DNA from: Nannocystis pusilla
Lineage (GTDB): Bacteria; Myxococcota_A; Polyangia; Nannocystales; Nannocystaceae
Assembly (NCBI RefSeq): GCF_020073745.1
Contig: NZ_JAIRAU010000005.1
Location: 248,001-312,000, forward strand
DNA length: 64,000 bases
Direction of reading: 5' to 3'
The notes below the pieces were generated by a model. The model was not told the origin of the DNA. It did not search any database and worked only from the letters and a program-made list of their open reading frames with translations. Shown piece after piece: positions 9,104 through 17,871 of the stretch (its first letter is position 1; each line of letters begins with the position of its first letter). Made by a program: the position numbers and the translations under genes.

Positions 9104-9708
9104 CTACCGCGAATATCTCCACGCCGTCCCAACACTTTGTCGACCTGGACGCTCTCCCCGACTTCAACCAAGTGGAAGCCGACGCAAGGCGCGGCGTTAA
9201 GGTCATCGACCTCGACACGCTCAAGCATCGCATTAGATTCGCGGCGCTCACCTTGCTCATGAAAGATAGCTACATCCTTGCTGCCGGCGAGAATGGTTCA
9301 TCGGAGCGCAGCGTCGTCTTCCGCCTGGGCATCTATTTAGACTCACTGTTCCCCGACTGGAACGTCGACGTGGAGTACAACAGGGACCTGGCTAGTCCTA
9401 AAGCGCGGGCAACCGGAGACAGAGTTTTTCCCGACGTTATCATTCACAAGCGGGGGCAGCAAGGGAGCAAAGGCAATCTGGCCATCTTGGAGGCCAAGAA
9501 ACGTTGCCAAATCAACGGCGTGCCTGGAGACATCGAGAGGATGCGAGCTATCATGAATACATCGAGCTTACGGCATCGCTTCGGTTGCTACCTGCTGCTC
9601 GACAGGACCTGGGTGGACGTCGCGTTTTGGTCGAACGGTATGAGCGGGGTCCCCGAGCACCCGGAGTTTGCGACCGGCCGTTTGACTACCCTAAGCCCTC
9701 CGCGATGA
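9100..9708 (+). CDS. PD-(D/E)XK-type nuclease embedded in DISARM
   Basis: 202-residue protein between drmMI and drmA, overlapping both by four bases (ATGA at 9100 and at 9705), so it is part of the operon. A candidate PD-(D/E)XK core is visible: FPDVIIH with Asp at residue 112, then NLAILEAKK with Glu131 and Lys133, preceded by a helix and a strand ending in VEYNRD. This layout is typical of restriction-endonuclease-fold proteins. It is not one of the five canonical class 1 DISARM genes. Base composition is low (33 of 60 G+C at 9241-9300, against 47 of 60 at 10261-10320 in drmA), like the middle of drmMI. I infer a DNA-cleaving accessory subunit; a catalytically inactive DNA-binding role is the alternative. 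Confidence 0.7.
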   Translation: MTTANISTPSQHFVDLDALPDFNQVEADARRGVKVIDLDTLKHRIRFAALTLLMKDSYILAAGENGSSERSVVFRLGIYLDSLFPDWNVDVEYNRDLASPKARATGDRVFPDVIIHKRGQQGSKGNLAILEAKKRCQINGVPGDIERMRAIMNTSSLRHRFGCYLLLDRTWVDVAFWSNGMSGVPEHPEFATGRLTTLSPPR

Positions 9709-12700
9709 CGCCTGATATCACGAAGTCGGTCCAAGGAGCCCACGTGACCCCCGCAGACGTACGCAAGCGCCTCGTCGAGGCCCTCGAGGCCGACCTCGTC
9801 GGCCCCTTCACGGCCGAGCACCTGCCCGGCGGCGGCCAGGAGGTCCTCCCGCTCCCGCCCTCGCGCTGGTACCTCACCGGCTTCCTCGCCCCGCAGTTCG
9901 ACCGCGCCCCCGACGCCGATGACACCGACGCTGTCGGCGAACTCGCGGCTGGCAGCGAGAGCCAGGCCGAGGACGCCGGCAGCGACGAGCCGGAGGCCAA
10001 GCGGCCGCACCGCTTCCCGGCCTCGATGGGCCTCTCCGTGTTCCTCCCCGCAGCCGCGCCCGGCAGCGAGGTCGACCACATCGAGGTCGAGATCGCCTAC
10101 GCCGAATACATCAAGGAAGAGCTCGCCGAGGACAACGAGAAGAAGACCAAGGCCGGCTGGCGACGCGTCCCCCACGGGCCCTACCCGGTCCAGGTCCCCC
10201 TCGATCCGCGGGCCCTCGGCGGCCGGGACGGCATCTGCTGGCCCGAGGCGGCGGCCCTGCGGCTCCGCGGCGAGCTCCGCACCACCGACATCGACGGCCT
10301 TCCGCCGGGAGCCCGCGTCCTCAGCCTCTTCCTCGTCAACGAGCGGCCGCCGCTCGACCGCGACCGCGACCTCAACTTCATCTTTCAGGTCCGCCTCGTC
10401 CTCCGCTACCCGCGCGGCTTCCTCGCCCGCCCCAACCACCGCGGCGAGGACGCCAACGACGACGACCAGCGGGTCCTCGCATTGACCTTCCGCGACCGCT
10501 TCGAATGGGCGGTCGGCCACAACACCAGCGTCGAGATGCCGCGCCCCGACGCCGACGGCAAGGTCCGCGAGCTGCGGACCACCCAGCTCCCGCGCTACGA
10601 GGTCCGCTCGGTCCGCCACGAGACCGCGAAGGACAAGATCGGCCTCGAGATCACCGAGATGCGCCAGCTCGCCGCGCTCGACGGCCCCGGCCTGGTCGGC
10701 GCCCTCTCGCCGCTGGTCGACGCCTACGGCGCCTGGATCGAGCGCCAGCGCGGCAAGCCGATCCGCGGCAAGCTCGAGGACACCCGCACCGAGCTCGTCG
10801 ACGAGGCAGAGCAAGCCCGCACGCGGATCCGGGCGGGGATCGATCTACTCGGCCGTAACCCCGAGGTCCGCGAGGCCTTCAAGCTCGCCAACCTCGCCAT
10901 GCACGCGCAGGCGCTGCAGGCCGACCGCTGGCGCGAGGACAGGCGCTACAAGGGCGACGCCCAGCCGCGCTGGCGCCCCTTCCAGCTCGCCTTCGTCCTC
11001 ATGGCCCTCGCGTCGATCACCGACCCGACGCACGACGATCGCAAGATCGCCGACCTGATCTACTTCCCGACCGGCGGCGGCAAGACCGAGGCCTACCTCG
11101 GCCTCATCGCCATCACGCTGATCCTCCGCCGGCTCCGCGGCAAGAACCGCGCGGACGAGGGCCGCGGCGTCGCCGTGGTCCTCCGCTACACCCTCCGCCT
11201 CCTCACCCTCGACCAGCTCGGTCGCGCGGCCACGCTGATGTGCGCGCTCGAGGAGATGCGCCGCCGCGACCCCAAGCGCCTCGGCAACGCCCGCTTCGCC
11301 GTCGGTTTGTGGGTGGGCCAGAGCGCGACCGCCAACCGCCTCAAGGACGTCCACGCCGCGCTGCACGACTTCACGCCCGGGCGCACCGACTCACCGTTCC
11401 CGCTGACCACCTGCCCGTGGTGCGGCGAGGACATCAAGATCCACAACATCAAGCTGGTCGACGACGACGGCAAGCCGAGCAAGACCCGCTTCACGCGCGC
11501 GGTCGTCTACTGCGAGGGCCGCGATTGCCTCTACACCGAGAGCAAGCGGCCGGGGCAAGGCCTCCCCGTGCTCTTCGTCGACGAGCAGATCTACAAAGAG
11601 CTGCCCGACTTCCTGGTCGCCACCGTCGACAAGTTTGCGATGATGCCATGGCGCGGCGAAGCCGGCATGCTGTTCGGCCGCGCGACCCACCTCGACGACC
11701 TCCGCGCCTACGGGGTCATGCACGACCCGCCGAAGGGCGCGCGACCGCTGCCGCAGGGGCTCCACCCGCCGGAGCTAATCGTCCAGGACGAGCTCCACCT
11801 GATCTCGGGCCCGCTCGGCACCATGGTCGGACTCTACGAGACCGCCATCGACTACCTCTCGGCGCGCAACGTCGACGGGGTCCTGCGCGCGCCGAAGATC
11901 GTCTGCTCGACCGCGACGGCCCGCCGCGCCCGCGAGCAGATCCAGGCGCTGTTCGACCGCGACATGGCGATCTTCCCGCCGCGCGGGATCGACGACGGCG
12001 ACAACTTCTTCGCCACCGTCGACCAGGACAGCCCCGGGCGGCTCTACGTCGGCGTCGCGGCCCCGGGGCGCGCGCTCCGGGCGGTCATTATCCGCACCTA
12101 CGCGACCGTCCTGGCCGCCGCCCAGCTCCACTTCGACCCCAAGGGCCCGCTCGACCAGCCGGCCGACCCTTACATGACGCTGGTCGGCTACTTCAACGCC
12201 TTGCGCGAGCTCGGCGGCATGCGCCGCCTGGTCGAGGACGAGGTCAAGACCCGCGTCAAGAGCTTCGCGGAAGGCAAGAAGCCGCATCACCACGTCGGCC
12301 CGCACCCCTGGGCCGCGTCTCGCAACCTCGGCCTTCCGGCGGAGCTGACCTCGCGCGAACCGACCGAACGCGTCAAGGAGACCAAGCGTCGGTTGGCCAC
12401 CCGCCGAGCCGCCGCCGACACCGACAAGAGCGCGGAGCCGCTCGACGTCGTCCTCGCCTCGAACATGATCTCCGTGGGCCTCGACGTCGACCGGCTCGGC
12501 CTGATGGTCGTCGCCGGCCAACCGAAGACCACCAGCGAATACATCCAGGCGACCAGCCGCGTCGGTCGCTCGTACCCCGGCCTGGTCCTCACCTGCCTCA
12601 ACGCCTCGCGCCCGCGCGACCGCTCGCACTACGAGCGCTTCGTCGCCTATCACGAGAGTTTCTATCGCGAGGTCGAGGCCACCAGCGTCACGCCATTCTC

Positions 12701-13175
12701 ACTCCAAACCATCGATCGTGGCATCGTCGGCACCCTGATCTCGATGATCCGCCACGGCCTCCTCGACATGGAACCCCCGCGCGGCTTCATGCGCCTCCAT
12801 CACAACCGGGCGCTCGCCGAAGACGTCCTCGAGGTCCTGGTGACCCGGGCTCGGCGCCACCGCGAGTGGCACGACGAGACCGCCGAGCGGCGGATCCAGG
12901 ACGAGCTCCGCGCGCGCGGCCGCAGCTTCCTCGACGCCTGGGAGCGCGTGATCTCCCGCGCCGCGAGGCTCGACGCCGACGGAGGCGCCGCCCAGCGGAT
13001 CTACAGCGACCTCGATCGCGCCAAGCACGAGGGCAAGCCGGTGATGTACTTCGCCACCGACGATCCCCCCCACGACCACGACGAGCGGCGCTTCGTCGCC
13101 CCGACTTCGATGCGAGACGTCGAGCCCAGCACGCATATCTGGCTCCGCTTCGCCCACCTGGATGAGAGGCGCTGA
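9705..13175 (+). CDS. drmA: DrmA, helicase of DISARM
   Basis: 1156-residue core DISARM helicase. DrmA forms a complex with DrmB that binds and probably scans DNA with free 5' ends. The ATG at 9705 overlaps the previous stop. Walker A (FPTGGGKT) lies at about residue 455. The Walker B box VQDELH has Asp at 695, a DELH variant of DEAH typical of DrmA. The C-terminal lobe has SNMISVGLDVDRLG and QATSRVGRSYPG. A zinc-ribbon-like pair, CPWC and CEGRDC, lies at about 570-610 between the lobes. The N-terminal 440 residues contain a charged, Glu/Asp-rich stretch and no recognisable domain. The stop overlaps the drmB start by one base. Confidence 0.9.
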   Translation: MTPDITKSVQGAHVTPADVRKRLVEALEADLVGPFTAEHLPGGGQEVLPLPPSRWYLTGFLAPQFDRAPDADDTDAVGELAAGSESQAEDAGSDEPEAKRPHRFPASMGLSVFLPAAAPGSEVDHIEVEIAYAEYIKEELAEDNEKKTKAGWRRVPHGPYPVQVPLDPRALGGRDGICWPEAAALRLRGELRTTDIDGLPPGARVLSLFLVNERPPLDRDRDLNFIFQVRLVLRYPRGFLARPNHRGEDANDDDQRVLALTFRDRFEWAVGHNTSVEMPRPDADGKVRELRTTQLPRYEVRSVRHETAKDKIGLEITEMRQLAALDGPGLVGALSPLVDAYGAWIERQRGKPIRGKLEDTRTELVDEAEQARTRIRAGIDLLGRNPEVREAFKLANLAMHAQALQADRWREDRRYKGDAQPRWRPFQLAFVLMALASITDPTHDDRKIADLIYFPTGGGKTEAYLGLIAITLILRRLRGKNRADEGRGVAVVLRYTLRLLTLDQLGRAATLMCALEEMRRRDPKRLGNARFAVGLWVGQSATANRLKDVHAALHDFTPGRTDSPFPLTTCPWCGEDIKIHNIKLVDDDGKPSKTRFTRAVVYCEGRDCLYTESKRPGQGLPVLFVDEQIYKELPDFLVATVDKFAMMPWRGEAGMLFGRATHLDDLRAYGVMHDPPKGARPLPQGLHPPELIVQDELHLISGPLGTMVGLYETAIDYLSARNVDGVLRAPKIVCSTATARRAREQIQALFDRDMAIFPPRGIDDGDNFFATVDQDSPGRLYVGVAAPGRALRAVIIRTYATVLAAAQLHFDPKGPLDQPADPYMTLVGYFNALRELGGMRRLVEDEVKTRVKSFAEGKKPHHHVGPHPWAASRNLGLPAELTSREPTERVKETKRRLATRRAAADTDKSAEPLDVVLASNMISVGLDVDRLGLMVVAGQPKTTSEYIQATSRVGRSYPGLVLTCLNASRPRDRSHYERFVAYHESFYREVEATSVTPFSLQTIDRGIVGTLISMIRHGLLDMEPPRGFMRLHHNRALAEDVLEVLVTRARRHREWHDETAERRIQDELRARGRSFLDAWERVISRAARLDADGGAAQRIYSDLDRAKHEGKPVMYFATDDPPHDHDERRFVAPTSMRDVEPSTHIWLRFAHLDERR

Positions 13176-15040
13176 TGTCCAAGTCGAAGAGCGACGTCCC
13201 CAAGCGCGCTGACGGCCAGATCCGCCAGAGCCAGATGATCAGCATGTACGGGCCCGGGGCGATGGTCGACCTCGTCGATCGGGCCGTGGTCATCGGCGGC
13301 CTCGAGCACTGGAGCTACGGCAGCGAGGGCTACAGGCGCCTCGACGAGCCCCGGCTCCGCCGCTCGCTGGTCCCCCGTCTCAAGGCGCTGGACCCCAACC
13401 TCGACCTCGCCGCCGAGGGCTACTTCCGCCTGGCCCCCGCTTGCGACGCGCGCGACCCCTCGCCGAAGGTCGGAGTGCGCGCGCTGGAGTTCCCGCGGTG
13501 GTTCGTCTGCCAGGGCTGCCGCCGCCTCGCCCGCGCCGCCGACGCCTTCGAGACCAAGAACAACCGCTACCGCCACCAGTGCGAGCGCAACCGCTGGGCC
13601 CACGCGGTCCCGGTCCGCTTCGTCGCCGCGTGCAGGCGCGGACACCTCACCGACTTCCCGTGGATCCCCTTCGCCCATGAAGAAAAAGCCTGCGACCGCC
13701 CCGAGCTCTATTTGCGCGAGGGCGCGACCGGCGACGTCGCCCGTATCATCGTCGAATGCCGCAACTGCGGCTCTTCGCGGCCGCTCAGCCAGGCGACCGT
13801 GCTCCCGTTCCCGTGCAACGGCGACCGCCCGTGGCTCGGCGGAAAGGCCACGAACGAGACCTGCGACCAGCAGCTCAAGCTCATGGTCCGCACCGCCTCC
13901 GACGCCTACTTCGCCCAGGTGGTGACCGCCCTCCGCCTCCCCGAGCCCGACCCCGACCCGTTGCTCCTGAAGCTGCGCGAAAAGGATGTCTGGGACATCC
14001 TCCAGCACGTCACCTCACTCGACCAACTCCGCACATTCGCCGTGATCCCACGGATCGCCAGCGCGATCGAAGGAGTCAGCCTCGACAAGGTGCTGGCGAC
14101 GGTCGAGGCCGAGCGAAGCGCCGAGCGCGGGAAGGTCGAACGCCCGCTGCGCACCGCCGAGTACGAGCGCCTGACCCACGCGCCCGAGGAGGTCCTCGGC
14201 GTGCTCGCTCCACAGGGCGTCGAGTTCGCTGCGTTCGAGATCCCCGATGCTCGCGCAGATCTTCCTCGCGGTGTTTCTCGACTGGTCGTCGTCCCCGAGC
14301 TGCGCGAGGTCCGGGTCCAGATCTCGTTCAGCCGCTTCGCCGCCCTCAGCGCCGACCTCCAGGGCGAATACGACTTCAGCCGCGCCAGGGTGCGCCCCGC
14401 GGTGTTGACGTTGCCGACCGGCAACGAGAAGTGGCTCCCTGCCGCCGAGGTCCGCGGCGAAGGCATCTTCTTCGAGCTCGACCTCGACGCCGTCCTCGCC
14501 TGGGAGGAGCACGACGCCGTGCGCGAGCGCGCCGATGCCCTCCTCCGCGCCTTTCAGGCCGACGGCCAGGGCGGTGAATTCCCCGGGATCCGCTTCTACC
14601 TGCTGCACTCGCTGTCTCACCTGCTCCTGACCGCGATCAGCCTCGAGTGCGGCTACGCGGCCAGCTCGATCCGCGAGCGGATCTACTGCGAAGCCGCGCT
14701 CTCGAACGACAGGAAGGGCATGGCCGGCGTGCTGCTCTCCACCGGCACCACCGGCGCGGAGGGCACTCTCGGCGGCCTCGTCGAGGAGGGCCGGCGGCTC
14801 CGCCACCACCTCCGCGAGGCGTGGGAGCTCGGCCGCCTGTGCTCCAACGACCCGGTCTGCGCCGCCCACAACCCTGTCGCCGAGGGCAGCGACCGCCGCC
14901 TCGAGGGCGCAGCCTGCCACGGCTGCCTCTACGTCGCCGAGAGCTCGTGCGAGCGCTTCAATCGCTTCCTCGACCGCGCGTTGGTGGTCCCCACGATCGG
15001 GAACGACCCCGCGCTCGCGTTCTTCCGGGAGCGGCCGTGA
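13175..15040 (+). CDS. drmB: DrmB, DUF1998 protein of DISARM
   Basis: 621-residue DUF1998 protein, the partner of DrmA in the core DISARM complex. The N-terminus has QIRQSQMISMYGPGAMVDL, a typical opening for this family. An early CQGC pair at about residue 110 and a further pair (CRNCGSS) suggest zinc binding. The DUF1998 part near residue 470 reads YLLHSLSHLLLTAISLECGY. It ends in a Cys-rich block (CSNDPVCAAH, GAACHGCLYVAESSC) that probably binds another zinc. It overlaps drmA by one base and drmC by four, in a single transcription unit. Base use matches drmA. Confidence 0.9.
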   Translation: MSKSKSDVPKRADGQIRQSQMISMYGPGAMVDLVDRAVVIGGLEHWSYGSEGYRRLDEPRLRRSLVPRLKALDPNLDLAAEGYFRLAPACDARDPSPKVGVRALEFPRWFVCQGCRRLARAADAFETKNNRYRHQCERNRWAHAVPVRFVAACRRGHLTDFPWIPFAHEEKACDRPELYLREGATGDVARIIVECRNCGSSRPLSQATVLPFPCNGDRPWLGGKATNETCDQQLKLMVRTASDAYFAQVVTALRLPEPDPDPLLLKLREKDVWDILQHVTSLDQLRTFAVIPRIASAIEGVSLDKVLATVEAERSAERGKVERPLRTAEYERLTHAPEEVLGVLAPQGVEFAAFEIPDARADLPRGVSRLVVVPELREVRVQISFSRFAALSADLQGEYDFSRARVRPAVLTLPTGNEKWLPAAEVRGEGIFFELDLDAVLAWEEHDAVRERADALLRAFQADGQGGEFPGIRFYLLHSLSHLLLTAISLECGYAASSIRERIYCEAALSNDRKGMAGVLLSTGTTGAEGTLGGLVEEGRRLRHHLREAWELGRLCSNDPVCAAHNPVAEGSDRRLEGAACHGCLYVAESSCERFNRFLDRALVVPTIGNDPALAFFRERP

Positions 15041-15843
15041 GCGGCGGGCTCGCCGGCGTCAGCACCACCAGCCTCGAGCGCCTCCGCGCCGGACTGGCCA
15101 GCGGCCGTCTGAAGGCGCCTCTCTCGCAGGCCCGGCTGATCGCCTTCGGCTTCCGCGCTCAGCTCGACGTCCTCGCCACCGCCCTCGCGGGCCACTCCCG
15201 CGAGGCATGCCTGGCGGTCATCGAGGCCGTGCTCGCGGAGCGCGCCAAGTACGAGCGGCCCGCGCCCGAACTCGTATGGACCGGTCCCGAGGACACCCGC
15301 GCGACCGCCCGCGACACCGCCGTGATCCTCCGCGAGCTCTTCGAGAACGCCCAGGAGCGGGTCATCCTCGCCGGCTACAGCTTCAAGAACGCGACCGAGG
15401 TCCTCGGCCCGCTACACGCCTCCATGCGCGAGCGCGGCGTCGAGGCCCTCTTCTTCATCGATGTCGCCCAACTCGAGCACTCCGTCGCCGCGCCGGAGGC
15501 CGCCCTCCAGAATCAGCTCCAGAGCTTCGTCGACACCAACTGGCGTTTCGGCCCGCCGTTCCCAGCCATCTACTGCGACCGCCGCGCCCTCCGCCCTGGC
15601 CCGCCCTGGAGCAGCCTCCACGCCAAGTGCGTCGCCGTCGATGGCAAACGCGCCTTCGTCTCGAGCGCCAACTTCACCAGCCGCGGCCAGGACCGCAACA
15701 TCGAGGCCGGCGTGCTCCTCCATGACGCGACCTTCGCCGCGCAGCTCGAGCGCCAGTGGCTCGGTCTGATCAAGGCGGGATTGGTCCTGCGCTGGGATGG
15801 AGACGGTCAGCGGGCGTCACGCCACTCGACAAGCCAATCGTGA
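15037..15843 (+). CDS. drmC: DrmC, phospholipase D-fold protein of DISARM
   Basis: 268-residue phospholipase D superfamily protein. A GTG start at 15037 overlaps the drmB stop (GTGA). One HKD motif is clear: H195-A-K197 with D202, followed by SSANFTSRGQ and NIEAGV, the usual PLD context. The first half has a degenerate repeat. Family knowledge: PLD-fold nucleases usually dimerise to form one active site. DrmC is present in most DISARM loci but reported as dispensable for some phage. The gene ends 21 bases before a convergent gene, so it is the last DISARM gene here. Confidence 0.88.
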   Translation: MSGGLAGVSTTSLERLRAGLASGRLKAPLSQARLIAFGFRAQLDVLATALAGHSREACLAVIEAVLAERAKYERPAPELVWTGPEDTRATARDTAVILRELFENAQERVILAGYSFKNATEVLGPLHASMRERGVEALFFIDVAQLEHSVAAPEAALQNQLQSFVDTNWRFGPPFPAIYCDRRALRPGPPWSSLHAKCVAVDGKRAFVSSANFTSRGQDRNIEAGVLLHDATFAAQLERQWLGLIKAGLVLRWDGDGQRASRHSTSQS

Positions 15844-15864
15844 CGCGCGGTCGAAAGCCTTGCC

Positions 15865-17796
15865 CTACTTTGTGAGGTTGCAGACAATGACGAGAAGCAC
15901 CAGAGATACCAATGCTATACTTACAGTCACCAGCACCCGTGAGAGTTTGGGCGGGGCTGAGTCTTGTTGAACCTGAAGATCCGCCGACAGCAGCGGCGCC
16001 CCCTGCGGGCGCTCAAACGCGAGCGTGATGTCGTCGGGCGGGGCCGACTGTACAATTCGTGGTGAGAAAATCGCTTGTGGAAGCGCGAGGGTGGTGTCCT
16101 GCGTCGTTCCAGAGGCTATTCTGGGTAGTGCCTCGGTCTTGTCCGCGGGTGGCTCAGCTGGACGGCCGAGCACTTCGATCTTGTCAGCAGAGCGGCGGAC
16201 AGGAGGACCGAGCACTTCTGTCCGCTCGCCAGGGGGATCGACAGGCGCGCGGAGCGCCTCGGTTCTCTCGATAGACGGATGGACAGGTGAGCGGCGAGTG
16301 AGCACCTGGGTCCTCTCGTCGGGCACAGGAGGGTGGAGAACCTCGGCCTTCTCTATCGATGAACGGAGAGGTAGGCGGCGAGTGAGCACCTGGGTCCTCT
16401 CGTCGAGCGCATCCGTCTTCTGGTCCTCGCGCAGAAGCGGGGCACGGACGAGAGTCTCGGTCTTGTCCGCCCTGGGCTGAGACGGAGTACGCTCGAGGGG
16501 TTCGGTCCTCTCCGCCGGGGAATCGTCACGCCCTCGGCCCACCGCTCCGCCGTTTGACGCAGGAGGGAGCTCCAGGGTGACATCAGCCAAGACGGGCATC
16601 TGCGCTCGTGGCTCGCGGCCACTCGCAGACGTTGACTTGGCGGGCAGTGCAGTGGCTCGGATCGGGCCTGGGCGCGCAGGCTCAGCCTCGGGCAAGCGCA
16701 GGGTGCTCTCCTCGGGGGGAGGAGAAGTCAGAGAGCGCGCCGATACGCGCGCGCCAACACCGGCCTGTGGGGTCGAACTCGTCGGCGGAGGCTCGCCAGC
16801 CGGCTGTGCGTCGCCGGGGCTCCGAGCTGGACCATGAGAGACGGGAATGCTCTTCGCGTGGGTTCCTTGGGGATTGCTGGCCGGCAAACGGTCCGGAGTT
16901 GGTCCTGTCTTTGCCGGCTCCGGGCGGGGAACCGGGGCCAGGCCGAGGGCTTCGCGCATCGCGGCCCGCATCGCGTGGTGATCGACGTAGCGATGCTCTG
17001 GATCCTGCGCAAGCGCCTTGGCGAGCAGAATATTGACATTGAACGGGACAGGGACCAGAAGGCGCAACTGCGGCAATTCCGTCGTCGACGGGTGCTTCCC
17101 TGAGATCAGCTCGAAGAGGATGGCCGCGACGGTGTAAATATCACTACGCGAATCTCCGGGTCCGTGCTGCTGCTCCGGGGCACGGTATCCAATGTCATCG
17201 CTGGGCGCTTCTCCGAGTTCGATCTCGGCGACGCCGTAGTCGAGCACCTGCACTTCATCGCGCGCCGAGACGATGCACCTGGACGGCGCCAGCGCGCGGT
17301 GCGCCACCTGCGTCGCGGCGTACGTATTGGAGAGAATCTCCAAGATTCGCTCACCGAGTATCAAGGCCCGACGCCACGGAAGCGAACCGTCTTGAGCACG
17401 CAGACGCTCGAGGTCTCGCCCGACGTGTGGCGCGGAAACGCACCAGGGAGGATTGGGCCGCGTCGAGCTCACGCCCTGCGGGAGGACCAGGCCGGGGATC
17501 TTGGCAGCGGTGGCTACGCCGATGAGGCGGGCGAACGCGCTCCACGCGCTCGAATGCGCGCAATCAGGGTCGAACAGAATGAGCGTAGATTCGCCGCCGG
17601 TCTGACGATCGAGCGCGGCGAAGCCCCAGGTCGCCCCGCTGTGGCGCAGCAGCACCTTGAGCTCGAAGCGATCGGCGACATTGTCGCCAACGCGTGGTGA
17701 GAATGCCTCGGACACCGACGCAGTCGCAGGGTACACGCGAGGCCACGGGACTGTCCATGGTTGGCCGCATCGGTCGATCTCGCGCAGCCCTTCCAT
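15865..17796 (-). CDS. Membrane-anchored pseudokinase with T-E-x-L motif array
   Basis: About 643 residues. Residues 40-300 follow the Ser/Thr kinase fold but catalytic positions are lost. The glycine loop is degenerate, the VAIK Lys is absent (STLILF), the HRD loop reads H166-R-A, the usual LKPxN is LAPSR, and DFG is DYG (Asp186). ATP-dependent transfer is therefore doubtful. The low-complexity middle contains about a dozen motifs such as ERTEVL, ERTQVL, DKTEAL and ERTEAL, spaced 10-20 residues. They resemble pThr-x-x-Leu/Ile sites bound by FHA domains. A single hydrophobic segment (VLVTVSIALVSLVLLVIVC) sits at the very end, so it is tail-anchored. ATG 17796 has GGAG upstream; an ATG-type start at 17868 is possible. 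It is divergent from vgrG, suggesting a role in type VI secretion control. Confidence 0.75.
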   Translation of the reverse strand: MEGLREIDRCGQPWTVPWPRVYPATASVSEAFSPRVGDNVADRFELKVLLRHSGATWGFAALDRQTGGESTLILFDPDCAHSSAWSAFARLIGVATAAKIPGLVLPQGVSSTRPNPPWCVSAPHVGRDLERLRAQDGSLPWRRALILGERILEILSNTYAATQVAHRALAPSRCIVSARDEVQVLDYGVAEIELGEAPSDDIGYRAPEQQHGPGDSRSDIYTVAAILFELISGKHPSTTELPQLRLLVPVPFNVNILLAKALAQDPEHRYVDHHAMRAAMREALGLAPVPRPEPAKTGPTPDRLPASNPQGTHAKSIPVSHGPARSPGDAQPAGEPPPTSSTPQAGVGARVSARSLTSPPPEESTLRLPEAEPARPGPIRATALPAKSTSASGREPRAQMPVLADVTLELPPASNGGAVGRGRDDSPAERTEPLERTPSQPRADKTETLVRAPLLREDQKTDALDERTQVLTRRLPLRSSIEKAEVLHPPVPDERTQVLTRRSPVHPSIERTEALRAPVDPPGERTEVLGPPVRRSADKIEVLGRPAEPPADKTEALPRIASGTTQDTTLALPQAIFSPRIVQSAPPDDITLAFERPQGAPLLSADLQVQQDSAPPKLSRVLVTVSIALVSLVLLVIVCNLTK

Positions 17797-17871
17797 GAGC
17801 TCCGAACCCGGCCGTTGACGTGCGAAAAGGCATGCGCTACCGTCGCATCGGGCCTGCCTGGCCAACATTAC

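Noticed and set aside
16025..16480. Plus-strand frame across the pseudokinase repeats
   Set aside because: Antisense of the T-E-x-L repeat region; repetitive only because the real gene is.
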